A DNA stretch of 41,225 nucleotides from the NCBI GenBank assembly GCA_022486935.1, contig JAKVJO010000008.1, positions 1 to 41,225 on the forward strand. Reading direction: 5' to 3'. Shown here piece after piece: positions 15,504 to 23,456 of this stretch. Below the pieces are notes generated by a model. That model was not told the origin of the DNA. It worked only from the letters and a program-made list of their open reading frames with translations, and ran no database searches. The number at the start of each line of letters is the position of its first letter. Position 1 is the stretch's first letter. The stretch is from Solobacterium sp. GTDB lineage: Bacteria; Bacillota_I; Bacilli_A; Erysipelotrichales; Erysipelotrichaceae. Made by a program: the position numbers and the translations under genes.

Positions 15504-16477
15504 CAAAAAAAGAAAAAACAAATTCAGAAAAGATCAGGGATCAGTTCATTGCCGAAGGGCTGCTGCGGGGCTGTGTCATCGGCTGTATTGCATCAGCGGT
15601 GGTATTACTGATGGGCGTGACCAGCAATTCCTGGTATTACATCAAGGATCTGATCAGCTGGCTGGCATTGATTGTCGTGATTGCCTCAGTGATCGGTTCA
15701 CTGATTGCCTCGATTTCCCAGTACCGCAAGATTACCTACGCCGTGCGGATTGAAGAGTTGACCTGGGGCGGAGACTTTGACGCTGAGCCATTGAGTGAAC
15801 TGGCAGACAGCGGCACCTTCTATACCGCCAGTGAGTTTCTGGTATGGCACCGTGAGCAGCAGTATCAGGTATTCCACAAGCGCAATATTTCAAGAATCGA
15901 CAATGTCGGAAGACGGCAGATCCCGGGCAATCATCTGGCCATGGTCAGAATCACTTCCCGCAAAGGGGTGGAATCAGTACTGCCATATGAGATCTCTGCA
16001 GATGTCAACTTCCTGAGGGAATTGATCAACTGGGTCAATCCGGACGCATTGAAGCCGAAGCAGCCGGAAGAAGCACCCAGAGAAGAGCAGCCAAAGGCAG
16101 ATCCGGTATGTCCTTCCTGCGGGGCAGTGAATCATACCGGTGCAGTGTTCTGCGCCTACTGCGGCACCAGACTGAATCCCACAGACCCGACAGAAGATGC
16201 CCATGGAGAAAGCCTGAATGATCTTGGCTATGAACCGCTGGGCCAGAAACAGGAAGCACCTGCCAGCAATCCGGTCACCGGTACAACCGTACCCCACCGC
16301 GGTACTTCACCGGCTTATGCAAGGTCCAATGCCCGTGACCGTGACCGTCAGCACCGCTCGTTCTGGATCGTGCTGGCTGCCATTATCATCATTCTGATGA
16401 TATTGATGACCGTGCTGTCCAGGAGTACCCATCATTATTACTGGGGCAATGAACTTGGCAACGGGAAATTCTATTGA
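15500..16477 (+). CDS. Membrane protein with zinc ribbon
   Basis: 325 residues, ATGA overlap with tcdA. Two membrane helices lie near the N-terminus (GLLRGCVIGCIASAVVLLMG and WLALIVVIASVIGSLIASI). A cytoplasmic PH-like or beta-rich part follows (GTFYTASEFLVWHREQQYQVF). A zinc ribbon CPSCGAVNHTGAVFCAYCG sits near residue 195. After a flexible stretch there is a C-terminal membrane helix (FWIVLAAIIIILMILMTVL). The domain plan suggests a small membrane sensor or scaffold; no enzyme motif is seen and the family is not one I recognise. Confidence 0.8.
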   Translation: MTKKEKTNSEKIRDQFIAEGLLRGCVIGCIASAVVLLMGVTSNSWYYIKDLISWLALIVVIASVIGSLIASISQYRKITYAVRIEELTWGGDFDAEPLSELADSGTFYTASEFLVWHREQQYQVFHKRNISRIDNVGRRQIPGNHLAMVRITSRKGVESVLPYEISADVNFLRELINWVNPDALKPKQPEEAPREEQPKADPVCPSCGAVNHTGAVFCAYCGTRLNPTDPTEDAHGESLNDLGYEPLGQKQEAPASNPVTGTTVPHRGTSPAYARSNARDRDRQHRSFWIVLAAIIIILMILMTVLSRSTHHYYWGNELGNGKFY

Positions 16478-16500
16478 GTGACAAAAAGGCATCACTGTCG

Positions 16501-16528
16501 TTGACTCGCAGTCAGAAATATATACAAT
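16501..16528 (+). promoter_or_regulatory. Promoter of the Bax-inhibitor-1 gene
   Basis: TTGACT, a 16-nt spacer, then TACAAT, with a leader of about 50 nt before the start codon. Confidence 0.65.
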
Positions 16529-16586
16529 GATTCATATGACGATGTTAATCGTTCATTGATTCCCGGAAAGGAATGGTATTAAAGAA

Positions 16587-17303
16587 ATGAGTGAATACAG
16601 AAATTCAAATGTCTATGAAGCGACGGGTGACTCCCTCAAGGAATACCTGGCAAAAGTGTTTACCAAGATGGGCATTGCCCTGTTTGTAACAGGAGTGACA
16701 GCGTTTGTGGTATATCTCAACATTGCCCAGGGCGGCTTCATGGCAAACGTGCTGAGTAACGGCTTCGCACTGATCGTGCTGTTCATTGCCCAGTTCGGCG
16801 TATGCATTGCCATCAGCGCAGGTCTGACCAGGATGAACCAGACCACCTGCACGACATTGTTCTATGTCTATGCAATGTTAACCGGCATTACCTTCAGTAC
16901 ACTGTTTATCGCCTATGGCTTTACCACCGTGTTTGCGTCATTCGGCTTTACGGCAGTGATGTTCTTCGCCTGTGCAATCATCGGCCATACCACCAATGTT
17001 GACCTGTCCAAGTTCAGCGGCCTGCTGATGGGCGGCTTGATTGCCCTGGTCATCGCTTCCCTGGTATCCATGTTTGTTCCGTCCCTGCGCAACAGCCTGG
17101 TCATCAGCTATATCGGCATCCTCGTATTCCTTGGCCTGACTGCCTGGGATATGCAGCGGATCAAGGCTTATTACTACCAGACCACCGGTACTGAGATCCA
17201 GGGCAACCTGGCAGTCTATGGCGCCTTCCAGCTGTACCTCGACTTCATCAACATCTTCCTCTATGTACTGCGCATTCTCGGCCGCAACTCCAACCGCAAC
17301 TGA
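16587..17303 (+). CDS. Bax inhibitor-1 family membrane protein (YbhL/YccA type)
   Basis: 238 residues with seven membrane helices, ending in a charged tail (RILGRNSNRN). LGLTAWDMQRIKAYYYQ and YGAFQLYLDFINIFLYVLRILG are the conserved ending of the family and carry its pore-lining Asp residues. Bacterial members such as YetJ are pH-sensitive calcium leak channels. The ATG lies 14 nt after AAGGA, an unusually long gap. An out-of-frame ATG at 16573 reads five codons and stops on TGA overlapping this start, so a tiny coupled leader is possible but unproven. Confidence 0.92.
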   Translation: MSEYRNSNVYEATGDSLKEYLAKVFTKMGIALFVTGVTAFVVYLNIAQGGFMANVLSNGFALIVLFIAQFGVCIAISAGLTRMNQTTCTTLFYVYAMLTGITFSTLFIAYGFTTVFASFGFTAVMFFACAIIGHTTNVDLSKFSGLLMGGLIALVIASLVSMFVPSLRNSLVISYIGILVFLGLTAWDMQRIKAYYYQTTGTEIQGNLAVYGAFQLYLDFINIFLYVLRILGRNSNRN

Positions 17304-17339
17304 GCAGATACACAGAACCTATCAATCATCAATCAAGAG

Positions 17340-17367
17340 AGTTCTCCTGTACGGGGAATTTTCTTTT
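17340..17367 (+). terminator. Terminator after the Bax-inhibitor gene
   Basis: 8-bp stem AGTTCTCC/GGGGAATT (with G-U pairs), 5-nt loop, then TTCTTTT. Confidence 0.75.
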
Positions 17368-17423
17368 GGGTCTTCATCCCTGCATAAGTGAGGTTGGTGT
17401 GCTATCATGCATGTGGAGGCCAA

Positions 17424-18131
17424 ATGATATTCACAGACCTGAATTTCCGTGATTATTATCATCAATACGCAGTCTTCGAAGCGGATGCTCTGACCGAGCG
17501 GCTTGGAAACTCTCTCAGAATCGGCGAGGATGACTGTTTTGTGCTGTGCTCTTCCTTTGTCGCAAGAACCGGAGAACTGATGTTCAATGTACTCTCGGTC
17601 GGCGAAGGGTGGGAGAACTGCGAACGGGGCCTTGCCAGAAAGCAGATGCTGGGCAGCTATATTCCGCTGGAACTGGCAGATGCGGAAGTGAAGCTGATCC
17701 GCCCGAGCCGGAAGATGATCCAGAAGAACCTGAACTGGATCAATCATGTGGAATCCTGGGCAGGGGAAGATCTGCTTGAAACAAGAAGAGACAAACGGCT
17801 TGATGATATCCGTGATAACTGCTATCCGGATCATGTTAAAGTAGGGGTTGTCTCAGACCGCGGCATTCATGAATATGAGATGCGGGTGCTGGGATTCAAC
17901 GGACCGTTTATTGAAGGAAGACTGATTGCCCTCAAGAAGAACGAGGGAAGCCTGAGAGATGAAGAACTGGTACGCGCACTGCCTTATATGATGGATGGGG
18001 AGTATCGTCTGTTGGCGGTGTTTGTCGGTGATCATCTGAGCCAGGAACAGAAGAAGCAGTTTCAGGATCTGGTTGCGGAAGGCAACAAGATCGGCTTTGG
18101 CTTCAGCCTGCCGGAAATACTGAGAAGTTAA
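17424..18131 (+). CDS. Conserved-looking protein of unknown function
   Basis: 235 residues from ATG 17424; GGAGG lies only 4 nt upstream. A TATCAT box is seen 20 nt earlier. The protein is soluble, acidic and lacks a signal peptide. Visible text such as CERGLARKQMLGSYIPLELADAEVKL and VESWAGEDLLETRRDKRL gives no family I can name. The C-terminus (HLSQEQKKQFQDLVAEGNKIGFG) is helical. It leads a short unit with the CpXC gene (27 nt apart) and the acetyltransferase. Confidence 0.75.
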   Translation: MIFTDLNFRDYYHQYAVFEADALTERLGNSLRIGEDDCFVLCSSFVARTGELMFNVLSVGEGWENCERGLARKQMLGSYIPLELADAEVKLIRPSRKMIQKNLNWINHVESWAGEDLLETRRDKRLDDIRDNCYPDHVKVGVVSDRGIHEYEMRVLGFNGPFIEGRLIALKKNEGSLRDEELVRALPYMMDGEYRLLAVFVGDHLSQEQKKQFQDLVAEGNKIGFGFSLPEILRS

Positions 18132-18158
18132 ATAAAAGAACTGGAGAACTGAACATCA

Positions 18159-18812
18159 ATGAGTGAATCAAGGACAATCAAAGCGAAGTGCCCGTACTGC
18201 GGACATGAGTTTGACTATGAAGTATGGGATACCATTACTGCCGATACAGATCCGGATCTCAGAGACCGCTGTATCTCCGGCGATCTGTTCGGGGCAGTCT
18301 GCCCGCATTGCCGGAAGCGTTTCATGTTCCAGTATCCGCTGATCTATATCGACCAGGCACATCAGTTTGTGCTGTGGCTGTCTGACCGCGATCCCGGCAA
18401 AGACCTGCAGGCAACAACCAAACCGCTGGCCGATAAGGGGTATACTTTGAGACGCTGTGCAACCGTACGGGAATTTACCCAGAAGATTGAAGTGCTGGAA
18501 GACGGTGCAGATGATGTACTGGTGGAACTGGCCAAGTTTGATGCGGTCATTGACTTCGTCAACAACAAGAACCGCAAACCGGAAGAGATCTCTTCTGTGG
18601 AATACCAGTGCATGGAGAACGGTACCATTGTCATCAACATCCGTACCGGGGATGAGGGAGACCGCGGCTGGTCAGAACACTTCCCTATAAAGATGCTGCA
18701 GGAAGAAGTGCAGGAATCCGACAAGATGGAAGAACCGGATAACGCAAGTTTTCCGGCAGTCAATGAAGACTGGATTGTCAGTATATTCAGCGATCCCGCT
18801 GGACAGGCCTGA
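18159..18812 (+). CDS. CpXC domain protein
   Basis: 217 residues. The N-terminal domain has paired Cys motifs typical of the CpXC family: AKCPYCGHEFDYEVWDTI and GAVCPHCRKRFMFQYPL, probably binding one zinc. It continues with QFVLWLSDRD and a mostly helical acidic C-terminal half of no known fold. The role of CpXC proteins is unknown. The TGA overlaps the next ATG by one base, so translation of the acetyltransferase is likely coupled. Confidence 0.83.
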   Translation: MSESRTIKAKCPYCGHEFDYEVWDTITADTDPDLRDRCISGDLFGAVCPHCRKRFMFQYPLIYIDQAHQFVLWLSDRDPGKDLQATTKPLADKGYTLRRCATVREFTQKIEVLEDGADDVLVELAKFDAVIDFVNNKNRKPEEISSVEYQCMENGTIVINIRTGDEGDRGWSEHFPIKMLQEEVQESDKMEEPDNASFPAVNEDWIVSIFSDPAGQA

Positions 18813-19255
18813 TGGAGACAGTCGTCAAACAATTCAATGAACTGACCCTGAGTGAACTCTATGAAATCATGAAACTCAGGGTCGATGTGTTTGTGGTGGA
18901 ACAGAAGTGCCCGTACCACGAACTGGATAACCTGGATCAGAATGCCATCCATGTCTTTTTGAAAGATGACGAAGGCATAGAAGCATACCTCAGAGTCATG
19001 GACAAAGGCGTCGTGTTTGAAGATGCGGCTGCCATCGGCAGGGTCATTGCCAGAAAGCGCAGATGCCACCTGGGCAGTGAGCTGCTGCAGGCAGGGATCA
19101 ATACCGCAGAACAGTACTATCACACTGACCTGATCCGGCTGGAGGCGCAGGTATACGCCAGATCCTTCTATGAGAAGGCCGGCTTTGTGCAGTGTTCTGA
19201 ACCATTCCTGGAGGACGGAATCCCACATGTCCAGATGGTGCGGAAGAAACAGTGA
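18812..19255 (+). CDS. GNAT acetyltransferase, ElaA type
   Basis: 147 residues. ELYEIMKLRVDVFVVEQKCPY is the ElaA signature; AIGRVIARKRRCHLGSELL fills the acetyl-CoA loop position (an R/Q-x-x-G-x-G/A-like stretch), and ARSFYEKAGF the late GNAT motif. It should transfer acetyl from acetyl-CoA to an amine; the natural substrate of ElaA is not established. Last gene of its unit; no classic terminator is seen between it and the inverted repeats that follow. Confidence 0.87.
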   Translation: METVVKQFNELTLSELYEIMKLRVDVFVVEQKCPYHELDNLDQNAIHVFLKDDEGIEAYLRVMDKGVVFEDAAAIGRVIARKRRCHLGSELLQAGINTAEQYYHTDLIRLEAQVYARSFYEKAGFVQCSEPFLEDGIPHVQMVRKKQ

Positions 19256-19262
19256 ATGATTG

Positions 19263-19287
19263 ATATAAACAGAAAATCTGTTTATAT
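19263..19287. promoter_or_regulatory. Operator-like inverted repeat, copy 1
   Basis: Perfect 11-bp arms (ATATAAACAGA and its complement) around AAA. No T run follows, and a second copy lies 62 bp downstream, which argues for a protein-binding site over a terminator. Confidence 0.65.
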
Positions 19288-19324
19288 TATGTAAATAATA
19301 CAAAATTATCGGAATATTACAGTC

Positions 19325-19361
19325 ATATAAACAGAAAATCTGGTTATAAGTGTGCTATGAT
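19325..19361 (+). promoter_or_regulatory. Operator copy 2 overlapping promoter of AAA ATPase gene
   Basis: 19325-19348 repeats copy 1 with one change in the right arm (CTGGTTATA for CTGTTTATA). It covers the -35 position of an extended -10, TGC-TATGAT (19353-19361), which serves the downstream ATPase. Binding here should block transcription. Confidence 0.6.
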
Positions 19362-19385
19362 GGCAGTGAAAGGTCAGGCCTGAAT

Positions 19386-20534
19386 ATGCAATTGCTGAAA
19401 GTCAGAGTAAACGGACTGCCGTTATTCAAAGGCGCTGCAGAGATTGATTTTATTTCCTCTGAGCGGATGACAGAGATTTCAAAAGAACGCTACCAGCATT
19501 TATTTGCCAATGTTTATGTAAGCCGGGTGATATCGCTGATTGGAATTAACGCCTCCGGAAAGACAGCAGTTGTAAACATGCTGAGTTTTGTCATGGCAAT
19601 GATGGCCAATCAGCCGGTCAATATAATCCGATCTTCAGGAATCATGTCCGAGGCAGAACAGGTTCAGATTGAAGTCTGGTTCTATTCCTCCAATGAGATC
19701 GGCAAATTGACAACAGAACTGAAACGGAATCCGGATGGCAGGCTGGTCATCAAAGCAGAGACACTGCAGTTGAAACCAACTTCAGCAGTCAGCGGCAGAA
19801 ACAGACTGTTTGACTTTGAGGGTGTAAAGCCGGACCGGATCAGAAATGAGACAGAAGAGTATCTTCTGGATGATGTCAGTATCATTGTCGCCTACAACAA
19901 AACCAGAAATGATCTGATTCACTGGATTGATCTGTCCAGCCTGACAAACCAGAATATCCTGACACCGGAGACTGAAGATTATCCGCATGAATTAATTGCG
20001 TTTCTGGATCCGTCTGTTGAATACCTGAGAGTCAGAAAGACGGAGCAGAAAGAGCAGCTGGTCCTGAAATTCTATGGCAAAGAAGAAGTGATGCTGAATA
20101 CACCTTTGCAGTTAAATGAGTACCTGTCTTCGGGAACAATCAAAGGCATGGATGTGTTCATGAGTGCGCTGCATACATTTCAGAATGGCGGCTACCTGTT
20201 GATTGATGAGCTTGAAAATCACTTCAATCATGAGATTGTATCAACATTAATCAGGATGTTTATGGATGCGTCAGTGAATTGGAATCATGGAACATTGATT
20301 TTCACAACACATTATGCAGAACTGCTGGATGAGTTCAAACGCGGTGACAGTATCTATATCACCCGCAATCAGGGCGGGATCACAGCAGAGAAGCTGAGTG
20401 CCAGTCTGAAGCGTGAAGATCTGAAGAAATCGCAGATCTATGCAAGCGGAGTTTTGGGCAACACTGCACCAAAGTATGAAACATACCTGGCGCTCAGAAA
20501 GAGAATTCTTGAGATGCCGCATCAGCCGCGCTGA
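19386..20534 (+). CDS. AAA family ATPase (OLD/AAA_15-like)
   Basis: 382 residues from ATG 19386; the track's GTG start at 19350 lies within the promoter. The ABC-like ATPase has Walker A LIGINASGKTAVVN near residue 60, Walker B YLLIDELENHFNHE near residue 280, and the H-loop region LIFTTHYAELLDEF. There is no nuclease or TOPRIM domain attached. Similar stand-alone ATPases occur in phage-defence loci but also elsewhere, so a defence role is only a possibility. The gene has its own promoter with two matching operators, so it is tightly regulated by an unidentified factor. Its neighbours are not a recognisable defence partner. Confidence 0.82.
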   Translation: MQLLKVRVNGLPLFKGAAEIDFISSERMTEISKERYQHLFANVYVSRVISLIGINASGKTAVVNMLSFVMAMMANQPVNIIRSSGIMSEAEQVQIEVWFYSSNEIGKLTTELKRNPDGRLVIKAETLQLKPTSAVSGRNRLFDFEGVKPDRIRNETEEYLLDDVSIIVAYNKTRNDLIHWIDLSSLTNQNILTPETEDYPHELIAFLDPSVEYLRVRKTEQKEQLVLKFYGKEEVMLNTPLQLNEYLSSGTIKGMDVFMSALHTFQNGGYLLIDELENHFNHEIVSTLIRMFMDASVNWNHGTLIFTTHYAELLDEFKRGDSIYITRNQGGITAEKLSASLKREDLKKSQIYASGVLGNTAPKYETYLALRKRILEMPHQPR

Positions 20535-20603
20535 TGCTCAGATAGAATATCGTTGTTGAACAGTGATGATCCGCTGTCATCAGGAAAAGGAGCCTTTGAT
20601 CTC

Positions 20604-22112
20604 TTGAGTGACCATACCTACATCGCCATTGATCTGAAGTCCTTCTATGCCTCAGTTGAGTGTGTGGAACGGGGACTGGATCCACTGAAGACGAACCTGG
20701 TTGTCGCAGATGCCTCCCGTACAGAGAAGACGATCTGCCTGGCAGTGTCGCCTTCTTTGAAAGCGTATGGGATACCTGGCAGACCAAGGCTGTTTGAAGT
20801 GGTGCAGCAGGTGAAGAAACTGAACTGGCAGCGGGAGAACAATGCCCCAAGGCATCTGTTCACTGCCGCCTCATTTGATTCAGATGAACTGAAGAAACAC
20901 CCGGAGTATTCACTGACATATCTGACTGCAGTGCCGAGGATGGCCTACTACATGCAGTACAGCAGCCGGGTATATGAGATATACCTGAAGTACATTGCAC
21001 CGGAAGATATCCATGTCTATTCCATTGATGAAGTGTTCATGGATGTAACAGCATACCTGAATACCTATCATCTTTCTGCCCATGATCTGGCCATGAAGAT
21101 GATACAGGATGTACTGAAGACAACCGGCATTACTGCAACCGCCGGGATCAGTACGAATCTGTATCTCTGCAAGGCGGCCATGGATATTGTGGCCAAGCAT
21201 ATCCCGGCAGATAAAGACGGTGTGCGGATTGCCGAAGTAGATGAGATGAGCTATCGCAGACTGCTGTGGGATCACCGTCCATTGACGGACTTCTGGCGGG
21301 TAGGCAGGGGCTATGCAAAGAAGCTGGAAGCCAATGGCTTATATACCATGGGAGATATCGCAAGATGTTCCCTTGGGACCGTTACAGATCATTATAATGA
21401 AGACTTCCTGTATCACCTGTTTGGCGTTAACGCAGAACTGCTGATTGACCATGCCTGGGGATGGGAGCCGTGTACCATCAAAGAGATCAAGGCATACCAG
21501 CCGTCTTCCCATAGTCTTGGCTCAGGGCAGGTACTGCACTGTCCATACTCCTTTGAAAAAGGAAAGCTGATTCTCAAGGAGATGACAGATTCCCTGGCAC
21601 TGGATCTGGTAGACAAGAAACTGGTCACCGACCAGCTGGCACTGGATATCGGCTATGACATTGAGAATCTCAATGAGAACTATCATGGTGAGACAGCCGC
21701 TGACAGATATGGAAGAGTGATTCCCAAGAGTGCACATGGAACAGTGAACCTGAAGCCGGCAGTCTCTTCTTCAAGAGTGCTGGTCAAGGAAATGCTGAAA
21801 CTGTATGAGCGGATCTCTGATCCGACACTGACCATCCGCAAGATCTCCATTTCCGCCAACCATACCATTGACCAGGCAAAGGCAGATACTGCAGAGACCC
21901 ATGAACAGATCAGTCTCTTCGATGAGCCGTTGAGTGTAAGCAGGCAGGAAGCACATTCCCGCAAAGAACTGGAAAAGGAACGTTCTGCCCAGCAGGCAAT
22001 TCTCAAGATCAAGAAGAAGTTCGGCAAGAATGCCGTCATGAAGGGAACAGACCTGGAAGAAGGGGCCACTGCCATTGACCGCAACAAGCAGATCGGAGGA
22101 CACAAGGCATGA
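20604..22112 (+). CDS. Y-family DNA polymerase (UmuC/UvrX-like)
   Basis: 502 residues from TTG 20604, with AAGGAG 11 nt upstream. This start gives [20 protein letters not shown], where the family normally begins. The upstream track start has no ribosome site. The catalytic carboxylates are in [12 protein letters not shown] and [12 protein letters not shown]; helix-hairpin-helix residues ([25 protein letters not shown]) and the little-finger domain follow. Near the C-terminus QISLFD fits the beta-clamp-binding pattern. It should copy past DNA lesions. It overlaps a YolD-like gene by 4 nt, the usual Bacillota pairing. I saw no clear LexA box upstream. Confidence 0.92.
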   Translation: MSDHTYIAIDLKSFYASVECVERGLDPLKTNLVVADASRTEKTICLAVSPSLKAYGIPGRPRLFEVVQQVKKLNWQRENNAPRHLFTAASFDSDELKKHPEYSLTYLTAVPRMAYYMQYSSRVYEIYLKYIAPEDIHVYSIDEVFMDVTAYLNTYHLSAHDLAMKMIQDVLKTTGITATAGISTNLYLCKAAMDIVAKHIPADKDGVRIAEVDEMSYRRLLWDHRPLTDFWRVGRGYAKKLEANGLYTMGDIARCSLGTVTDHYNEDFLYHLFGVNAELLIDHAWGWEPCTIKEIKAYQPSSHSLGSGQVLHCPYSFEKGKLILKEMTDSLALDLVDKKLVTDQLALDIGYDIENLNENYHGETAADRYGRVIPKSAHGTVNLKPAVSSSRVLVKEMLKLYERISDPTLTIRKISISANHTIDQAKADTAETHEQISLFDEPLSVSRQEAHSRKELEKERSAQQAILKIKKKFGKNAVMKGTDLEEGATAIDRNKQIGGHKA

Positions 22113-22540
22113 GTGATCATTCCTATGATGACATCATCAATCTTCCTCATCACGTGTCAAAGAACCACAGGCCCATGTCACTCAGTGACCGGGCTGCCCA
22201 GTTTGCGCCATTCGCGGCATTGACCGGCTATGATGCAGAGATCAAAGAAACAGCCAGACTGACAGAAGAGCGCAGTGAACTCAGTGAAGCAGAGAAAGAA
22301 GAGATCAGTACAGATCTGCAGGTACTGCAGTCCGGGATCAATACCCACCCGCAGGCAGTCATTACCTACTTTGTAGAAGATCTTCTGAAGCAGGGCGGCA
22401 GCTATGAAACGGTATCCGGCACTGTAAAGAAGATCGATGAACAAAGGCACCTGCTGTTGATGGAAGATGGAACAGGGATCTTCTTTGAGAACATCACCCA
22501 CATTGAATCACCCCTGCTGGTAAATACTGAAGACAGCTGA
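22109..22540 (+). CDS. YolD-like protein, partner of Y-family polymerase
   Basis: 143 residues. [22 protein letters not shown] is the YolD-like signature. A helical middle ([20 protein letters not shown]) and a small beta domain ([23 protein letters not shown]) follow. YolD-like proteins are encoded beside UmuC-type polymerases and are thought to act like UmuD in controlling them. The ATGA overlap with the polymerase gene supports joint production. No terminator with a T run is obvious after it. Confidence 0.9.
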   Translation: MSDHSYDDIINLPHHVSKNHRPMSLSDRAAQFAPFAALTGYDAEIKETARLTEERSELSEAEKEEISTDLQVLQSGINTHPQAVITYFVEDLLKQGGSYETVSGTVKKIDEQRHLLLMEDGTGIFFENITHIESPLLVNTEDS

Positions 22541-22577
22541 CAGTCACACTTCAAAGAAGGCTTGGTTATGAGCTTTT

Positions 22578-22649
22578 ATGAAGGGGGCTTGCATTTTGAT
22601 TTTGTTGCTGGGTATAATAATCCCGCTACTACTTTTGTACCCAATATGA
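22578..22649 (+). CDS. Possible 23-residue hydrophobic peptide coupled to next gene
   Basis: The frame MKGACILILLLGIIIPLLLLYPI ends in a TGA that overlaps the ATG of the secreted-protein gene (ATGA). It would be a single membrane-spanning peptide. The ribosome site is weak, and a TATAAT promoter box for the next gene lies inside it, so it may be chance. Too short for the ORF track. Confidence 0.25.
   Translation: MKGACILILLLGIIIPLLLLYPI
22589..22618 (+). promoter_or_regulatory. Promoter of the secreted-protein gene
   Basis: TTGCAT, 18 nt, then TATAAT. The expected transcript starts about 21 nt before ATG 22646 and has no Shine-Dalgarno sequence. Confidence 0.6.
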
Positions 22650-23314
22650 AAATACTGAAGAAAATTACATGCGTGCTCAGCGCCGCGGCGATACTCGTAC
22701 TGAATGCGGGATTCAAATCGGAAGACTTCTCTCTGGATTCGTTCAAGAACTATACCAGGGAATTCAAGTCCACTTCGATCGGTGCCTGCTCCAATTCCAG
22801 TACCAAGACCTATGAAGACTACCGTCTGATTACTTCCACCGGAAGTGCTCAGTACCAGTACATCCACAATCACATGACTGTCGATGATACAACCGGTTTC
22901 CTCTATGATGAAGAAGGCTTCGTAGGTGTAGCCATGGGCTACAGCTTTGGAGAGATCGGCACCCGCTATTACATCGTACTTGATACCGGAACAATCATCC
23001 CGGTCGTCAAGGTTGATGCCAAGGCATCGGTAGACGCTACCGACGGCTGCAGTGCCAACGCAGACGCCAGTGTCATTGAGTTCGTCATTGATTCTGACAA
23101 AGCCAAGGATTACTTTGGCCAGGGACCCAGCGGTTTAGCAGCACAGGGCAACCTGAATAACTACAGTGCACTGAATGGACACATCAAGGATATCGAACTG
23201 GTATCTGATGAGAAACTGGAATCCGGTGTTATCTACCAGGATACACAGACAGCAGATCCTTCCAAGGGCGATGAAGATTCAGATAACATCAAACTGGTAC
23301 AGGGCGGCTATTGA
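22646..23314 (+). CDS. Secreted protein of unknown function
   Basis: 222 residues from ATG 22646, which begins a clear signal peptide (MKILKKITCVLSAAAILVLNAG) without a lipobox. The mature part is acidic with YIHNHMTVDDTTGFLYDEEG, VAMGYSFGEIGTRYYIVLDTGT and ASVIEFVIDSDKAKDYFGQG; I recognise no family. Start choice is uncertain: ATG 22568 in the same frame has AAGAAGG 7 nt upstream and would add 26 residues ahead of the signal. A TATAAT box between the two starts favours 22646. A strong terminator follows. Confidence 0.7.
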   Translation: MKILKKITCVLSAAAILVLNAGFKSEDFSLDSFKNYTREFKSTSIGACSNSSTKTYEDYRLITSTGSAQYQYIHNHMTVDDTTGFLYDEEGFVGVAMGYSFGEIGTRYYIVLDTGTIIPVVKVDAKASVDATDGCSANADASVIEFVIDSDKAKDYFGQGPSGLAAQGNLNNYSALNGHIKDIELVSDEKLESGVIYQDTQTADPSKGDEDSDNIKLVQGGY

Positions 23315-23324
23315 GAATACACAC

Positions 23325-23350
23325 AGAGGAGCTGAAAGGTTCCTCTTTTT
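23325..23350 (+). terminator. Terminator after the secreted-protein gene
   Basis: Stem AGAGGA/TCCTCT, 10-nt loop, then TTTTTAA. Confidence 0.8.
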
Positions 23351-23365
23351 AATGCGCGGCACAGG

Positions 23366-23394
23366 TTGATTGAGTGCTGTTGATTTGCTATATT
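23366..23394 (+). promoter_or_regulatory. Promoter of the AAA/DUF234 gene
   Basis: TTGATT, a 17-nt spacer ending in TGC, then TATATT, so both a -35 and an extended -10 are present. Confidence 0.65.
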
Positions 23395-23456
23395 CTGAGC
23401 GGAGACACACACCGAAACGCATTCAGGTGAAATTGATTTCGGTTGAGAAAGTTCAG

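Noticed and set aside
16573-16590. Five-codon ORF overlapping the Bax-inhibitor start
   Set aside because: The AAGGA directly touches its ATG, so it would not be used as a ribosome site; kept only as a remark.
19263-19287. Inverted repeat as a terminator of the acetyltransferase gene
   Set aside because: No T run follows and the same motif recurs over the next promoter, so an operator fits better.
20535-20603. SOS (LexA) box before the Y-family polymerase
   Set aside because: Only a lone GAAC half-site is seen; no matching GTTC at the right spacing.
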